Positions 21,804-30,240 are shown, counted from the first letter of the stretch. The stretch: DNA of 64,000 nucleotides from Meghimatium bilineatum (GCA_034231615.1 CM067322.1:51528456-51592455); one strand, 5' to 3'. The notes: generated from the letters alone by a model not told the origin. Program-made: numbers and translations.

Positions 21804-23018
21804 GGGTGCAAAGGGAACTCATTGCTCTAGGCGGACCCAGGGTTAGCAGATAACCAAGATCCCAAATGTACCTCCACGCGGTGCACTCTGGAAACAGAAA
21901 TACAGCAGCTCGAGCTGATTCTACCAAATCATTTGGGGATCGTGTCCGAGAATGTGGAGGTAGCAAATGGAAAGAGATTTGCCTGCACAAGAGACAGACA
22001 ATATCTCCGACACCACCACATATAGCGACACTGTCAACATACAGCGAAGCTAGTCAGTCCAGTCCGAACATTGGAGGGGCGGCCAATGTAAAATGCATGT
22101 AAAGGTAGATGCATGGCGGGAGACAAATAGATTTCATACCGAGTACAATGAAACAATGAAAGGGCAGAACAGCGCTAGAGGGCAGCGCGAACTGCAAATA
22201 GAAAGTGAAAAGTCCCTAGAAAGGGGAACTACAAGCTCCGTCATCTCGAGCCGAGCTGCTAGTTACCTGTGTTCCTTACAGGCAGAGACCCAGACCCATT
22301 CATTGGCGTTTGGTAAAGCAAGAAGACCTAATCCAACTCTAATGTCGAGCCTTCCTAAACCTAAATATGCTCGCGAAGAGAAAGGGTTCCATACCCGATT
22401 GGCTCAGGCACAAAAGGGACAACGATTTAGCCCTGGCCCAACTCTACTGTCAGGTTTTCCTACACCGGAAATACACTTGAAGAGAGAAAGGGTTCAGTAC
22501 CTGATGGGCTTAGGCGCTATTGGGACAAGGACGCTCAGCTAGAGAACGCCTTGCTCTTAAACGCGTGGTGTAAGACTCAAACTTGGACAAGGGGTACACG
22601 ATGTCGGTGAATGACACCTCGGCTAAGAGGGCGAAAGAGCCAGGGTCCAACTCCTCTGTTGAGTTCTTCCCCTTAAGGAACCAGGCTCACGGATGAGAAA
22701 CGGTTCAGTACCCAATGGGCACAGGCACAGCACGTCCAATTACATGAGGCAAGTTCATAGACAGTGGAACACCTTGTGCGAGTCAGACGAGAGAAAAAAT
22801 CGTCTGGGCGGAGAGTTGCCACTACGCGTGCCTGGAGACAGATATAGAGGCTGTCACAGGCTAAGGGTAGCCCACCCGAATTGTCAAGGCATGTCGAAAT
22901 CGGATGTGCTAGGCCTACAAGGCGCATAACGGTGGCACAACGTAATCACGCTCCCGGCGGAAATCGTACGGATATCCGTGACGGTTACAATGGAGCGAAC
23001 GAAAAACAAACAAACAAA
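21804..23018 (+). mobile_element. Retroposon C, copy 2 (1.2 kb, plus strand) with 14-bp target-site duplication
   Basis: Starts GGGTGCAAAGGGAACTCATT and ends ACAATGGAGCGAACGAAAAA plus a (CAAA)n tail. CATTATGAACAGAG flanks it on both sides (21,790-21,803 and 23,019-23,032). It lies inside a 53-bp tandem array, which proves insertion. Compared with copy 1 (10,025-11,247, inverted) it has one fewer of the about 106-bp internal units and about 30 bp extra near 22,880-22,915 (GTCAAGGCATGTCGAAATCG...). Short reading frames such as one of 149 codons at 22,093-22,542 are not conserved and match no known protein; the end translates as RRITVAQRNHAPGGNRTDIR in both copies, which may be a vestige of an ORF2 terminus. 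Confidence 0.9.
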
Positions 23019-23129
23019 CATTATGAACAGAGAAAATACTTGCTCAAAATATCAGCTATATTCAAATGTTTCATTATGAACAGAGAAAATACTTGCTCAA
23101 AATATCAGCTATATTCAAATGTTTCATTC

Positions 23130-23290
23130 TTCTTCTTCTTCAGCGTTCATTCTCAAATTCCCACTGGATTTCTCTTGTAACAGGACAATGATCCTACAAG
23201 ATTTCCAGTTGAATGTAGTCCAGAGAATAGAAATGCGGTGTATTGCCGTTTTATTTGCGCCAATGGCCCAACACATCTGTCTTCGGCGGG
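23130..23290 (-). mobile_element. Family B retroposon with 13-bp target-site duplication
   Basis: Minus-strand family B: (TTC)n tail side, CAGCGTTCATTCTCAAATTC, CCACTGGATTTCTCTTGTAA, CAGGACAATGATCCTACAAG, ATTTCCAGTTGAATGTAGTC, TTTATTTGCGCCAATGGCCC, AACACATCTGTCTTCGGCGG. AAATGTTTCATTC occurs at both borders (23,117-23,129 and 23,291-23,303). About 161 bp is therefore a complete insertion, giving the family B unit length. It sits in the 53-bp array. Confidence 0.9.
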
Positions 23291-23499
23291 AAATGTTTCA
23301 TTCGAAACAAATAAAATACTTGCTCAAAATATAATCCTGACTCTGTGTGTTGATGCTGTCAATCCGGTACCCCTATAATCTTGACAGATTATGGGTTTAT
23401 GGACATAGATTAGTGGTGCCCAAAAATTCTACAATAGTTGTATAACAATGTCTTATATATTGTATCTTGTATACAGGATATACTTCCAGTTTTTATCAT

Positions 23500-23728
23500 T
23501 TTTTCAATATAATATTCTGAATTACCAAAATGTTTTCAATATAACATTCTGAATTACCAAAATGTTTTCAATATAACATTCTGAATTACCAAAAGTTTTT
23601 TCAATATAACATTCTGAATTACCCAAAAAATTTTCAATATAACATTCTGAAATACCAAAAAATTTTTCAACATAACTTTCTGAATTACCAAATTTTTTTT
23701 CAATATAACATTGTGAATTACCAAAATA
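23500..23728 (+). repeat. 30-bp minisatellite, about 7 units
   Basis: TTTTCAATATAACATTCTGA followed by ATTACCAAAAT is repeated with length changes in the T/A runs. Minus-strand frames through it give repeated Asn-Ser-Glu-Cys-Tyr-Ile-Glu motifs and are artefacts. Confidence 0.9.
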
Positions 23729-23914
23729 AAGCATAGAATAATGATATACATTTCATTGTGACACAAACAATGCATGCAGATTATATTGTGCAACATGAGT
23801 TTACGAAAAAAAAGGATTTAATGGCATATAGCGAGCGGTAGATATAAATATATCGTTTGGAAACTAATATACATGTGATTATGAATGAGATTCACACACC
23901 CATATGTTACAAGG

Positions 23915-23975
23915 ACATACAAAAGAGGAGCAGAGAATAGTAACAATGTTACATACGTACGTATGTCATAATAAG
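23915..23975 (+). mobile_element. Family A 5' fragment
   Basis: AAGAGGAGCAGAGAATAGTA, ACAATGTTACATACG...TATGTCATAA, a short piece of the family A 5' block. Confidence 0.45.
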
Positions 23976-24049
23976 TGGTTACGGTGCTGAACTTTGGCTT
24001 GTTTACCTCCACTTCATAATCTTCGCAGCGATGAATTCTGCTTAAGACC

Positions 24050-24345
24050 TGTGTCCGAACGATCCATTGCACACGTGGTGTGCTGTTGTGGCCCGAAATT
24101 GGAGCAAAGAATAGCACCACTGTTTATATTCTATGCATGTCATGGGTCGACTAAGGAGGTTATGGGATGGAGTTGGCTGTCCCATCCAATATAGGGTCAG
24201 CATGGCCCAAAACCATGCTAAAGCCGGATGTGTCAGGCCAAAAAGCACAGATATTGCAGCATTGCTGTAAACCATGACACAACGCACTCCCTTCTCTGGA
24301 CTACATTCTGCTAATCTGCAGGAGTTTGAGAAAGAACGAAGAAGA
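24050..24345 (+). mobile_element. Family A copy, plus strand, nearly complete
   Basis: Carries the 5' extension TGTCCGAACGATCCATTGCA and GTGCTGTTGTGGCCCGAAAT, then all landmarks through GTTATGGGATGGAGTTGGCT, TGCTAAAGCCGGATGTGTCA and CTGCTAATCTGCAGGAGTTT to GAGAAAGAACGAAGAAGA. It is directly followed by the 5' part of a second copy. Confidence 0.8.
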
Positions 24346-24349
24346 TCTG

Positions 24350-24440
24350 TGTCTGAACGATCCACCACACTGTTGTTGTGGCCCAAAATGGGAACAAAGA
24401 ATAGCAACACTTTTTACCTTCTATGCATGTCATAAGAGTC
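24350..24440 (+). mobile_element. Family A 5' part, tandem with the preceding copy
   Basis: GTGTCTGAACGATCCACCAC, TGTTGTTGTGGCCCAAAATG and GGAACAAAGAATAGCAACAC repeat the start of the copy at 24,050 head to tail. It ends after the CATGTCATAAGAG block. Confidence 0.75.
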
Positions 24441-24444
24441 AACT

Positions 24445-24705
24445 TCTGCATATGTTATCAAATTTCTGCAGATAAGCAGGATGAAGTCCGAAATATAGAA
24501 TACATTGTGTCATGGTTTGTAGTTTTGATCCGATTTCTGCTTCTTTTGACTTGACACATCTGACTTCAGCATGGCTTCTGAGTTACTTTGACCCTATATG
24601 GAATGGAAAAGCCAACTTCACCCCATGACCTCCATAGTTGAATCTTATGACAGGCATGGAAGGTAGTGTTGCTATTCTTTGCTCCTCTTTTAGGATCAAG
24701 AGAAA
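24445..24705 (-). mobile_element. Family A copy, minus strand
   Basis: ATCAAATTTCTGCAGATAAG, TGTCATGGTTTGTAGTTTTG, TTTTGACTTGACACATCTGA, CTTCAGCATGGCTTCTGAGT, TACTTTGACCCTATATGGAA and TTGCTATTCTTTGCTCCTCT are in order on the minus strand. With the + copies at 24,050-24,440 it forms an inverted pair separated by only a few bases. Confidence 0.8.
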
Positions 24706-24844
24706 ACATTGGTGTTCACTGTGATGAAGTCTGTTGAGACCAGTATCTCCATGCTGAGATCTATGCCTATATGATTCATGCTTGAACTGTTGAGATTTCT
24801 GCTGGAGTAGAATACTGTCTAGCTAATGACACATTACCACGCTC

Positions 24845-24960
24845 ATCTGGGACACAGCCGATGATTGACTACATCCTGCTGGAAATCTGGTAGGACCATT
24901 GTTCTTCTACAAGAGAGATCCAGTGGGAGTTTGAGAATAACAGCTGATGAAGAGTAAAAG
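24845..24960 (+). mobile_element. Family B fragment, plus strand
   Basis: GACTACATCCTGCTGGAAAT, CTGGTAGGACCATTGTTCTT, CTACAAGAGAGATCCAGTGG and GAGTTTGAGAATAACAGCTG: the 3' two-thirds of family B. Confidence 0.75.
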
Positions 24961-25215
24961 ATTCATCTGGGACTTGAAAAAGTCCTGGAAAACTTCCCTT
25001 AAAAAATGCTACGAGAAACACCATTCAGGAGATGAAAGCAAAACTTCACCACCCGGCACAGGAAGAATCTAGGCAACCTCATACTCCTTCATGGTTTTAT
25101 TTGTGTGATAACCCTGGCCTAGACTTCTAGCTCAAGGAGCACAGAATAGGACCTCTTCTTTTCAGGCATGTCATAGAGAGATGACAAGAAAGTTGGGGGG
25201 ATGGGATGACATGTG

Positions 25216-25378
25216 AAAAATCATCATTGCTGCTGCATGTCTTGTCTCGAGGATGATAACCTATGAAAAATCATCATTGCTGCTGCATGTCTTGTCTCAA
25301 GGATGATAACCTGTGAAAAATCATCATTGCTGCTGCATGTCATGTCTCGAGGATGACAACCTGTGAAAAATCATCATA
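25216..25378 (+). repeat. 50-bp tandem repeat x 3.3 inside repeat D copy 1
   Basis: AAAAATCATCATTGCTGCTG, CATGTCTTGTCTCGAGGATG, ATAACCTGTG starts at 25,216, 25,266, 25,316 and (partial) 25,366. Confidence 0.93.
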
Positions 25379-25416
25379 GATGATGAAGAGATGCAGTAAA
25401 CATTGCACCTTTGTGG

Positions 25417-25512
25417 CACAATCCCACATGGCGGGGAAGACTAGGTGGTACAATCCCACATGGCGGGGAAGACTAGGTGGTACAATCCCACATGGCGGGG
25501 AAGACTAGGTGG
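25417..25512 (+). repeat. 32-bp tandem repeat x 3 inside repeat D copy 1
   Basis: (G/T)(G/A)CAATCCCACATGGCGGG, GAAGACTAGGTGG, identical in three units starting at 25,417, 25,449 and 25,481. Identity implies recent expansion. Confidence 0.93.
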
Positions 25513-25699
25513 CATCACTGCAGATGGGTCAACAGATCTGATAGAAGAATGGATGAACTAGTTGGCCCAGACATATAATTCTGCCCTCCTAGAACGATGT
25601 GATGATACTGGGATATTGCCACACTGGAATGTCTCCATTCAGGGACTAAACATGTATCCATAAAACTCCCCAAGACAACCATAAATTTTGAAATGGCAA

Positions 25700-25860
25700 A
25701 TACTGCAGAGGATGGATGTGTCGGGCCAATGGTGCAAATAAAATGGGTACACAACATATTTCCATTTTCTGGACTACATCCTGCTGGAAATCTAGTTTAA
25801 CCATTGTCCTGCTATAAGAGAGATCCAATGGGAGTTTGAGAATAAATGCTGAAGAAGAAG
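25700..25860 (+). mobile_element. Family B copy inserted in repeat D
   Basis: GATGGATGTGTCGGGCCAAT, GGTGCAAATAAAATGGGTAC, CTACATCCTGCTGGAAATCT, CCATTGTCCTGCTATAAGAG, AGATCCAATGGGAGTTTGAG and a (GAA)n tail. Full length, about 160 bp. No clear target-site duplication remains. Confidence 0.8.
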
Positions 25861-25943
25861 AAACAGTAAATCTTATGCGAATTTGTGTATCACCTCAGTT
25901 ACTCAACCGATGAGGACATGTGGTTTTTCTAGAAGAACTGTCG

Positions 25944-26063
25944 AAAGCTACCTGCGTACATCTAAAGCTACCTGCGTACATCTAAAGCTACCTGCGTAAA
26001 TCTAAAGCTACCTGCGTACATCTAAAGCTACCTGCGTACATCTAAAGCTACCTGCGTACATCT
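25944..26063 (+). repeat. 20-bp tandem repeat x 6
   Basis: AAAGCTACCTGCGTACATCT starts at 25,944, 25,964, 25,984, 26,004, 26,024 and 26,044, with one substitution in unit 3. It lies at the same place in repeat D as the 47-53-bp AAGAGCTACCTG array of copy 2. Confidence 0.95.
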
Positions 26064-26149
26064 AAAGGGATTATTTCATCATCATCTTTAATGAATGAGA
26101 TTAGTCAGTTGGAAAAAACATTTAACTCATGGAAATATTGTTCAATAAG

Positions 26150-26335
26150 GCAGGGTGATACTGAACTCCTCTTCTGCTTTGACTCTTTAACTCCTGAAGA
26201 TCACCAGGGTACACTCCGGATAATGGAATAAATTGTCAAAATGTATATCTTAGCTGTGATATCTGATATTTTCATCCCACTTCAGTATGACTTCTGAGCC
26301 AATATGACTTTCTATAGAATGTGACCAGCCATCAA
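26150..26335 (-). mobile_element. Family A copy, minus strand, strongly diverged
   Basis: CTGAACTCCTCTTCTGC, TTTAACTCCTGAAGATCA, ATCTTAGCTGTGATATCTGA, CCACTTCAGTATGACTTCTG and TATGACTTTCTATAGAATG follow the family A order on the minus strand. Confidence 0.55.
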
Positions 26336-26389
26336 ATGCCATCACGACCGAGGAAGTGTATCCATGAGATACCCAGGGGGATGGATGAG

Positions 26390-26505
26390 CTTATCATGTC
26401 TGGGGAAGTATATCCATGAGATACCCAAGAGGTTGGAAGAAACTAGAGATATCAATGACTCACAGCAGCATCAGCCATTTATAATCTCTCAATGCATGTA
26501 CACAT
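26390..26505 (+). repeat. About 110-bp direct repeat E, unit 1
   Basis: ATCATGTCTGGGGAAGTATA, TCCATGAGATACCCAAGAGG, TTGGAAGAAACTAGAGATAT ... CATTTATAA...CTCTCAATGCATGTA. A second unit lies at 26,793-26,900. Just upstream, at 26,352-26,385, its first part (GAGGAAGTGTATCCATGAGA, TACCCAGG) is present once more. Confidence 0.75.
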
Positions 26506-26514
26506 TCTTTACTT

Positions 26515-26680
26515 CATCCTCTTCAGCGTTCATTCTCAAACTCCCGCTGGTTCTCTCTTGTAGCAGGACAATAGTCTTATATTTCCAGCAGGGTGTAGTC
26601 CAGAAAATGGAAATAAATTATGTCGCTGTTATTTTTCCGCAATGGCTCGACACATCCATCTTTGGTGGGACTTTTTTTAA
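26515..26680 (-). mobile_element. Family B copy, minus strand
   Basis: CTTCAGCGTTCATTCTCAAA, CTCCCGCTGGTTCTCTCTTG, TAGCAGGACAATAGTCTTAT, TTCCAGCAGGGTGTAGTCCA, CAATGGCTCGACACATCCAT, CTTTGGTGGG. Complete, about 165 bp; no clear flanking duplication. Confidence 0.8.
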
Positions 26681-26792
26681 AGTCCTGTTACAAAGTCATT
26701 ATTTTACACTTCAATTTCCCTTCATAAAGATTATTCACAGACTCGACACGTTTTAAGCAAGTCGAACTGTTCTGTCATTACCACCAGTACTA

Positions 26793-26900
26793 TCATGTGC
26801 AGGGAAGAGATCCCTGTGATATCCAAGAGGTTGGAAGAAACTAAAGATACGAATCACACGGCAACACTGGTCATTCATAAACTTTCAAAGTATGTAGATT
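26793..26900 (+). repeat. Direct repeat E, unit 2
   Basis: ATCATGTGCAGGGAAGAGAT, CCCTGTGATATCCAAGAGGT, TGGAAGAAACTAAAGATACG, CATTCATAAACTTTCAAAGT correspond to unit 1 about 400 bp upstream; the family B copy lies between the two. Confidence 0.7.
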
Positions 26901-27034
26901 GGCAGTCTGTTAATTACTGTTATAAAGCAAATATTTGACACAGCAAATTTTATAGAGATAAATCATCAGGAAACCACACAATGTGCTGAAAATTTCCCTT
27001 AGTACATGGATAATATAATATAGAGCACTGAGAC

Positions 27035-27560
27035 AAATGTGTTGGGTCATTGGTACAAATAAAACACCGGCACAATGCATTTCCATTCTCTAGACTACAT
27101 CCTGTTGAAAATCTTAGACAATTGTCCTGCTACAAGAGAGATAAAATCTAGGACCATTGTCCTGCTACAAGAGAGATAAAATCTAGGACCATCCATTGTC
27201 CTGCTACAAGAGAGATAAAATCTAGGACCATCCATTGTCCTGCTACAAGAGAGATAAAATCTAAGACCATCCATTGTCCTGCTACAAGAGAGATAAAATC
27301 TAGGACCATCCATTGTCCTGCTACAAGAGAGATAAAATCTAGGACCATCCATTGTCCTGCTACAAGAGAGATAAAATCTAGGACCATCCATTGTCCTGCT
27401 ACAAGAGAGATAAAATATAGAACCATCCATTGTCCTGCTACAAGAGAGATAAAATCTAAGACCATCCATTGTCCTGCTACAAGAGAGATAAAATCTAGGA
27501 CCATCCATTGTCCTGCTACAAGAGAGATCCAGTGGAAGTTTGATTAAAAAAATGCTGAAG
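27035..27560 (+). mobile_element. Family B copy expanded internally by a 39-bp array
   Basis: The 5' part is normal (GTGTTGGGTCATTGGTACAA, CTAGACTACATCCTGTTGAA) and so is the 3' part (ACAAGAGAGATCCAGTGGAA, GTTTGATT...GCTGAAGATGAA). Between them, the segment with CCATTGTCCTGCTACAAGAG has been amplified. ACAAGAGAG starts at 27,132, 27,167, then every 39 bp from 27,206 to 27,518: eleven occurrences. The 39-bp period is a multiple of three, so minus-strand frames (137 and 118 codons) are artefacts. Confidence 0.95.
27132..27526 (+). repeat. 39-bp minisatellite born inside a family B element
   Basis: The unit is ACAAGAGAGATAAAATCTAG, GACCATCCATTGTCCTGCT. The first interval is 35 bp and the next nine are exactly 39 bp, with few substitutions (for example CTAAGACC and ATAGAACC variants). 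Each unit holds the inverted pair AGGAC...GTCCT. Confidence 0.95.
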
Positions 27561-28340
27561 ATGAAACATTGAGGATTTATTTTAGAAACAATCAGGATCT
27601 GTCCCCGAATGCGTGCCTACCCAATAAAATTGTATTTTGATTATTTCCCTGATTATGTTTATAAATTTGTTTATCTATGTTTATTAACTTAAATATTTAT
27701 TTATTTAAGATGATCGTATGTGTGGTTAGGAGAGTTGTATGAGTTAGGGTTAGCATTTGGGCTAATAAATACCCATTATCTGACAAACATAACCAAGAGA
27801 AATAATAAAAATATTTTGGTAGGCACGCATTCAGGGAAAGCTCCAAAAATCATAATGAATTGTTTGTACACTTCTACAATAAAAAAATATTTGATGTCTG
27901 CTCAAAAGATTTCTATCTTCATTAGTGAAGTACAAATATATTTAAATGATTACAATGTTGATATATCAAATATGAATATATTGTTTAGTCTGCAGCTCTG
28001 TACACGACTAAATAGCACCAATTAATATCAAAATATATGTTTGTGAAAATATATTACATAATCTGCAGTTCTGTACATGACTAATTAGCACCAATTAGTA
28101 TCACATAATATGAAAAATCATTAAGTGAAAAAACATATTTATAATACAAAAACAAATGACAACATCGCTGATGTAAAGTTCTTTATCTGCATTCATTCTA
28201 AAACTCTGTGGTGTGTCTGTGGCTATGACAACAAGTATGAGAACCAGTTCTTTCGTACGTCTGGCGTATAATAATAATGACCCATAACCTATCAGGGTTG
28301 TAGGGATTCCACTCTGGCGATGTTAGAAAAAAAGCAGACC
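27561..28340. other. No gene; contains a 73-bp direct duplication
   Basis: CTGCAG(C/T)TCTGTACA(C/T)GACTAA(A/T)TAGCACCAATTA is present at about 27,990 and 28,063 (period 73). A 101-codon open frame at 27,720-28,025 has no recognised domain and overlaps the duplication. Confidence 0.5.
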
Positions 28341-28344
28341 AAAA

Positions 28345-28455
28345 AACCCTATCACAAAAATCCCTCCTAAAACCCTATCATAAAAAGTCCTCCTAACACC
28401 CTATCACAAAAAGCTCTCCCAACACCCCTATCACAAAAAGCCCTTCAAAGCCCTC
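28345..28455 (+). repeat. About 28-bp tandem repeat x 4
   Basis: ACCCTATCA(C/T)AAAAA(G)(T/C)CC(T)CC(T)AA is repeated four times with small indels and substitutions. Confidence 0.8.
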
Positions 28456-28587
28456 CATACACCTGTCCTCCATCATTCGGACGAGTGTAGAAAAATCACA
28501 CCCTTTGCTTACTATACTATCAATAAAGTTACAGACATTTACTGTTCAGTCAAAGTAGTAAAAATAATGAATGTATTAGTTACTAAC

Positions 28588-28722
28588 GCCGAAGTCGGAT
28601 GTATTGGCGCAAATACAATTGCGACACAATGTATTTGTGTTCTCTAGATTACATCCTGCTGAAAATCTAGTAAGACCAGTGTTCTGCTATACAAGAGATA
28701 AAGTGAGAGTTTGAGAATGAAT
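28588..28722 (+). mobile_element. Family B copy, plus strand
   Basis: CCGAAGTCGGATGTATTGGC, GCAAATACAATTGCGACACA, TCCTGCTGAAAATCTAGTAA, GACCAGTGTTCTGCTATACA and GTGAGAGTTTGAGAATGAAT, ending abruptly before the (GAA)n tail. Confidence 0.75.
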
Positions 28723-28734
28723 GCCCCCAAAACT

Positions 28735-28830
28735 CCCGATGGTTATCTAGAAGTAGTCTGGAGAATAGATTCTGTTGTTTTGGCTTACAGCATGACTGCA
28801 ATATCTGTACCTTTCGACCTGAAAGATCCA
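28735..28830 (-). mobile_element. Family A 3'-part fragment, minus strand
   Basis: AGTAGTCTGGAGAATAGATT, TTACAGCATGACTGCAATAT and CTGTACCTTTCGACCTGAAA correspond to the family A 3' half on the minus strand. Confidence 0.55.
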
Positions 28831-28849
28831 GATTGAGCAAGGTTGATTT

Positions 28850-29000
28850 ACTTTTGAGTCGGGCCACTGATGCAAATAAAATGGGGACACAATGAATTTC
28901 CTTTCTCTGGATTACGTCCTGCTGGAAATCTAGTAGTACCATTGTCTTGCTACAAGAGAGATTCAGCAGAAGTTTGAGAATGGACGCTGAAGAAGAAGAG
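28850..29000 (+). mobile_element. Family B copy, plus strand
   Basis: GTCGGGCCACTGATGCAAAT, AAAATGGGGACACAATGAAT, TACGTCCTGCTGGAAATCTA, CATTGTCTTGCTACAAGAGA, AGAAGTTTGAGAATGGACGC and a GAAGAAGAAGAG tail. Confidence 0.8.
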
Positions 29001-29002
29001 TC

Positions 29003-29125
29003 ACTTTGACCTATGGGTTGGAAATGTCAATAACACCCACAAACCTCCTTAGTTGCCACTTACTACACGGCAGGTAAGTGTTGTCTTTGCTCTCCTTTCG
29101 TGCCCTGGCAACACACCGGTGAGAG
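29003..29125 (-). mobile_element. Family A 5'-part fragment, minus strand
   Basis: CACTTTGACCTATGGGTTGG, CAAACCTCCTTAGTTGCCAC, TTTGCTCTCCTTTCGTGCCC and TGGCAACACACCGGTG, the 5' half of family A on the minus strand, immediately after a family B tail. Confidence 0.65.
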
Positions 29126-29260
29126 GAAGACAATGATATATATTGGGGACATGCAGAAAAATGGATATTTCAAGTTGAAAGTACAAATATTTCAGCTGTA
29201 CTGCAAACTAACAGAACAACATTACACAGAGAAATTCCAGTCAACAATATAAGTGAGAAG

Positions 29261-29359
29261 CAAATTAACCCTAAGATAAAACATGGGCTGAAGTTCACAA
29301 TCTTAACCTTAGGATAAAACGTGATGAAGTTCAAAATCTTAATCTTCGGATAAAACATG
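29261..29359 (+). repeat. About 38-bp tandem repeat x 3
   Basis: AATCTTAACCTTAGGATAAA followed by AC(A/G)TG...GAAGTTC, three diverged units immediately before the SINE. Confidence 0.75.
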
Positions 29360-29369
29360 TACTTGAAAA

Positions 29370-29647
29370 ATACAGGGAGCTGGGTAGGGCAGTGGATAGC
29401 GGGCTGGTTTCGCATATGAGTGGTATTGGTTTCATTCCCCAGTTTGAGGCGGAAACATTTTTCAGATCACAAAGGCTCCCGGGTCAACCCAGCCTTAATT
29501 GGGTACCGGATTAATCCAGGAAGTAAAGACTGTGAGGGAGAGGAGATGGCTACCACCCTCATATAGCAGAGCCACTGAAATGTGAGGTCATTAACATCTT
29601 ACACCCCTACGGCATTTAATAAATGCTATGGTTAACTTTAACATTAC
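29370..29647 (+). mobile_element. tRNA-derived SINE with 10-bp target-site duplication
   Basis: The 5' end has an A-box-like TGGGTAGGGCAGTGGATAGC (29,381-29,400) and, about 30 bp later, a B-box-like GGTTTCATTCC (29,428-29,438). That is the internal RNA polymerase III promoter layout of a tRNA-derived head. A roughly 200-bp body follows (GGGTCAACCCAGCC, GGGTACCGGATTAATCC, GAGGAGATGGCTACCACCCT, CACCCCTACGGCATTTAATA) and a short A/T tail. TACTTGAAAA occurs at 29,360-29,369 and again at 29,648-29,657. The body resembles SINEs I recall from gastropods, but this is from memory. Only one copy is in the window. Confidence 0.87.
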
Positions 29648-29659
29648 TACTTGAAAACT

Positions 29660-29990
29660 AGCTCCAATAATGGCATAGCACCAGATCTGTAAATAAGGAA
29701 GTATGGGGTGGTGGTTTAGAAATTCAGAGCTATTTTCCCTTTCAGCTAAATAGAGTATTTAGAAAAATTAAAGATATTGTACAAATATAAAGAATAATTA
29801 GATGCTAAATGAATGCCTGAAAGCAAAGACGAATTGTGAAAAATAGCAGATAATCTCCCTCAATCCCACGTACTTCAAAATTTCAGGGAAGTAGCGTCTC
29901 CGCTAAAATAATCTATGAGACTTTAGTGGAGAGAAATAAATGGAAACTACAGCCCCGAGCAAGACAGCATGAACAAATTCAACTGACAGG
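29660..29990. other. No recognisable feature
   Basis: AT-rich; nothing supported. Confidence 0.35.
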
Positions 29991-30240
29991 AACAAGTCAG
30001 GGTATTTCGACTGAGAATGGAACATTGCCATCTAAAAGCACACTTACCCCGAATCGGTATTAGCGACTCTGCAACCAACATGTGCAGAATAACAACACCT
30101 ACCCAGAATATATACTACAGTATTGCCCCAGAGAATTTGTTGACAGAGCAATATCCTGGTCCACAGGAATATCTCTACAGAACAAACTGTGGGAGACTCA
30201 TGGCAACCTAAAACAAACTATTCTATACAGGACCAATTGC
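29985..30240 (+). pseudogene. Non-LTR ORF2 C-terminal fragment (second lineage)
   Basis: Frames read QEQVRVFRLRMEHCHLKAHL, PRIGISDSATNMC and, after a +1 shift near 30,080, NNNTYPEYILQYCPREFVDR, AISWSTGISLQNKLWETHGN, LKQTILY. This is the FRLR..H..LKAHL.RIGI.....C...N.T.EHILQ.CP pattern of jockey/CR1-like C-termini, with the motif His replaced by Tyr. It is related to, but distinct from, the remnant at 1-262, and it lies just upstream of repeat D copy 2. Confidence 0.8.

Larger units (their letters stand above)
21532..23334 (+). repeat. 53-bp tandem array interrupted by two retroposon insertions
   Basis: The unit AACAGAGAAAATATTTGCTC, AAAATATAAGCTATATTCAA, ATGTTTCATTCTA (53 bp) starts at 21,532, 21,585, 21,638, 21,691 and 21,744. 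The array then breaks inside a unit at 21,803 and resumes after retroposon C with units at 23,026 and 23,079. It breaks again for a family B element (23,130-23,290) and ends with a partial unit to 23,334. Restoring both breaks gives one continuous array of at least 7.5 units. Confidence 0.92.
25090..26090 (+). mobile_element. Dispersed repeat D, copy 1 (with family B inside)
   Basis: Homologous to 30,245-31,165 and, inverted, to 35,815-36,190. Shared landmarks include GATGATGAAGAGATGC, ATTGCACC...TTGTGGCA, GGCATCACTGCAGATGGGTC, TCTGATAGAAGAATGGATGA, GATATTGCCACACTGGAATG, CATAAAACTCCCC and CACCTCAGTTACTCAACCGA. It has no continuous reading frame. It carries three different minisatellites (listed separately), and the family B element at 25,700-25,860 interrupts it relative to copy 2. 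I do not recognise the family. Confidence 0.7.

Noticed and set aside
22093..22542. 149-codon open frame in retroposon C copy 2
   Set aside because: It is not preserved in copy 1 and spans the 106-bp tandem repeats; no recognisable domain.
27095..27508. Two minus-strand frames of 137 and 118 codons with repeated peptides
   Set aside because: They read through the 39-bp minisatellite inside a family B element.
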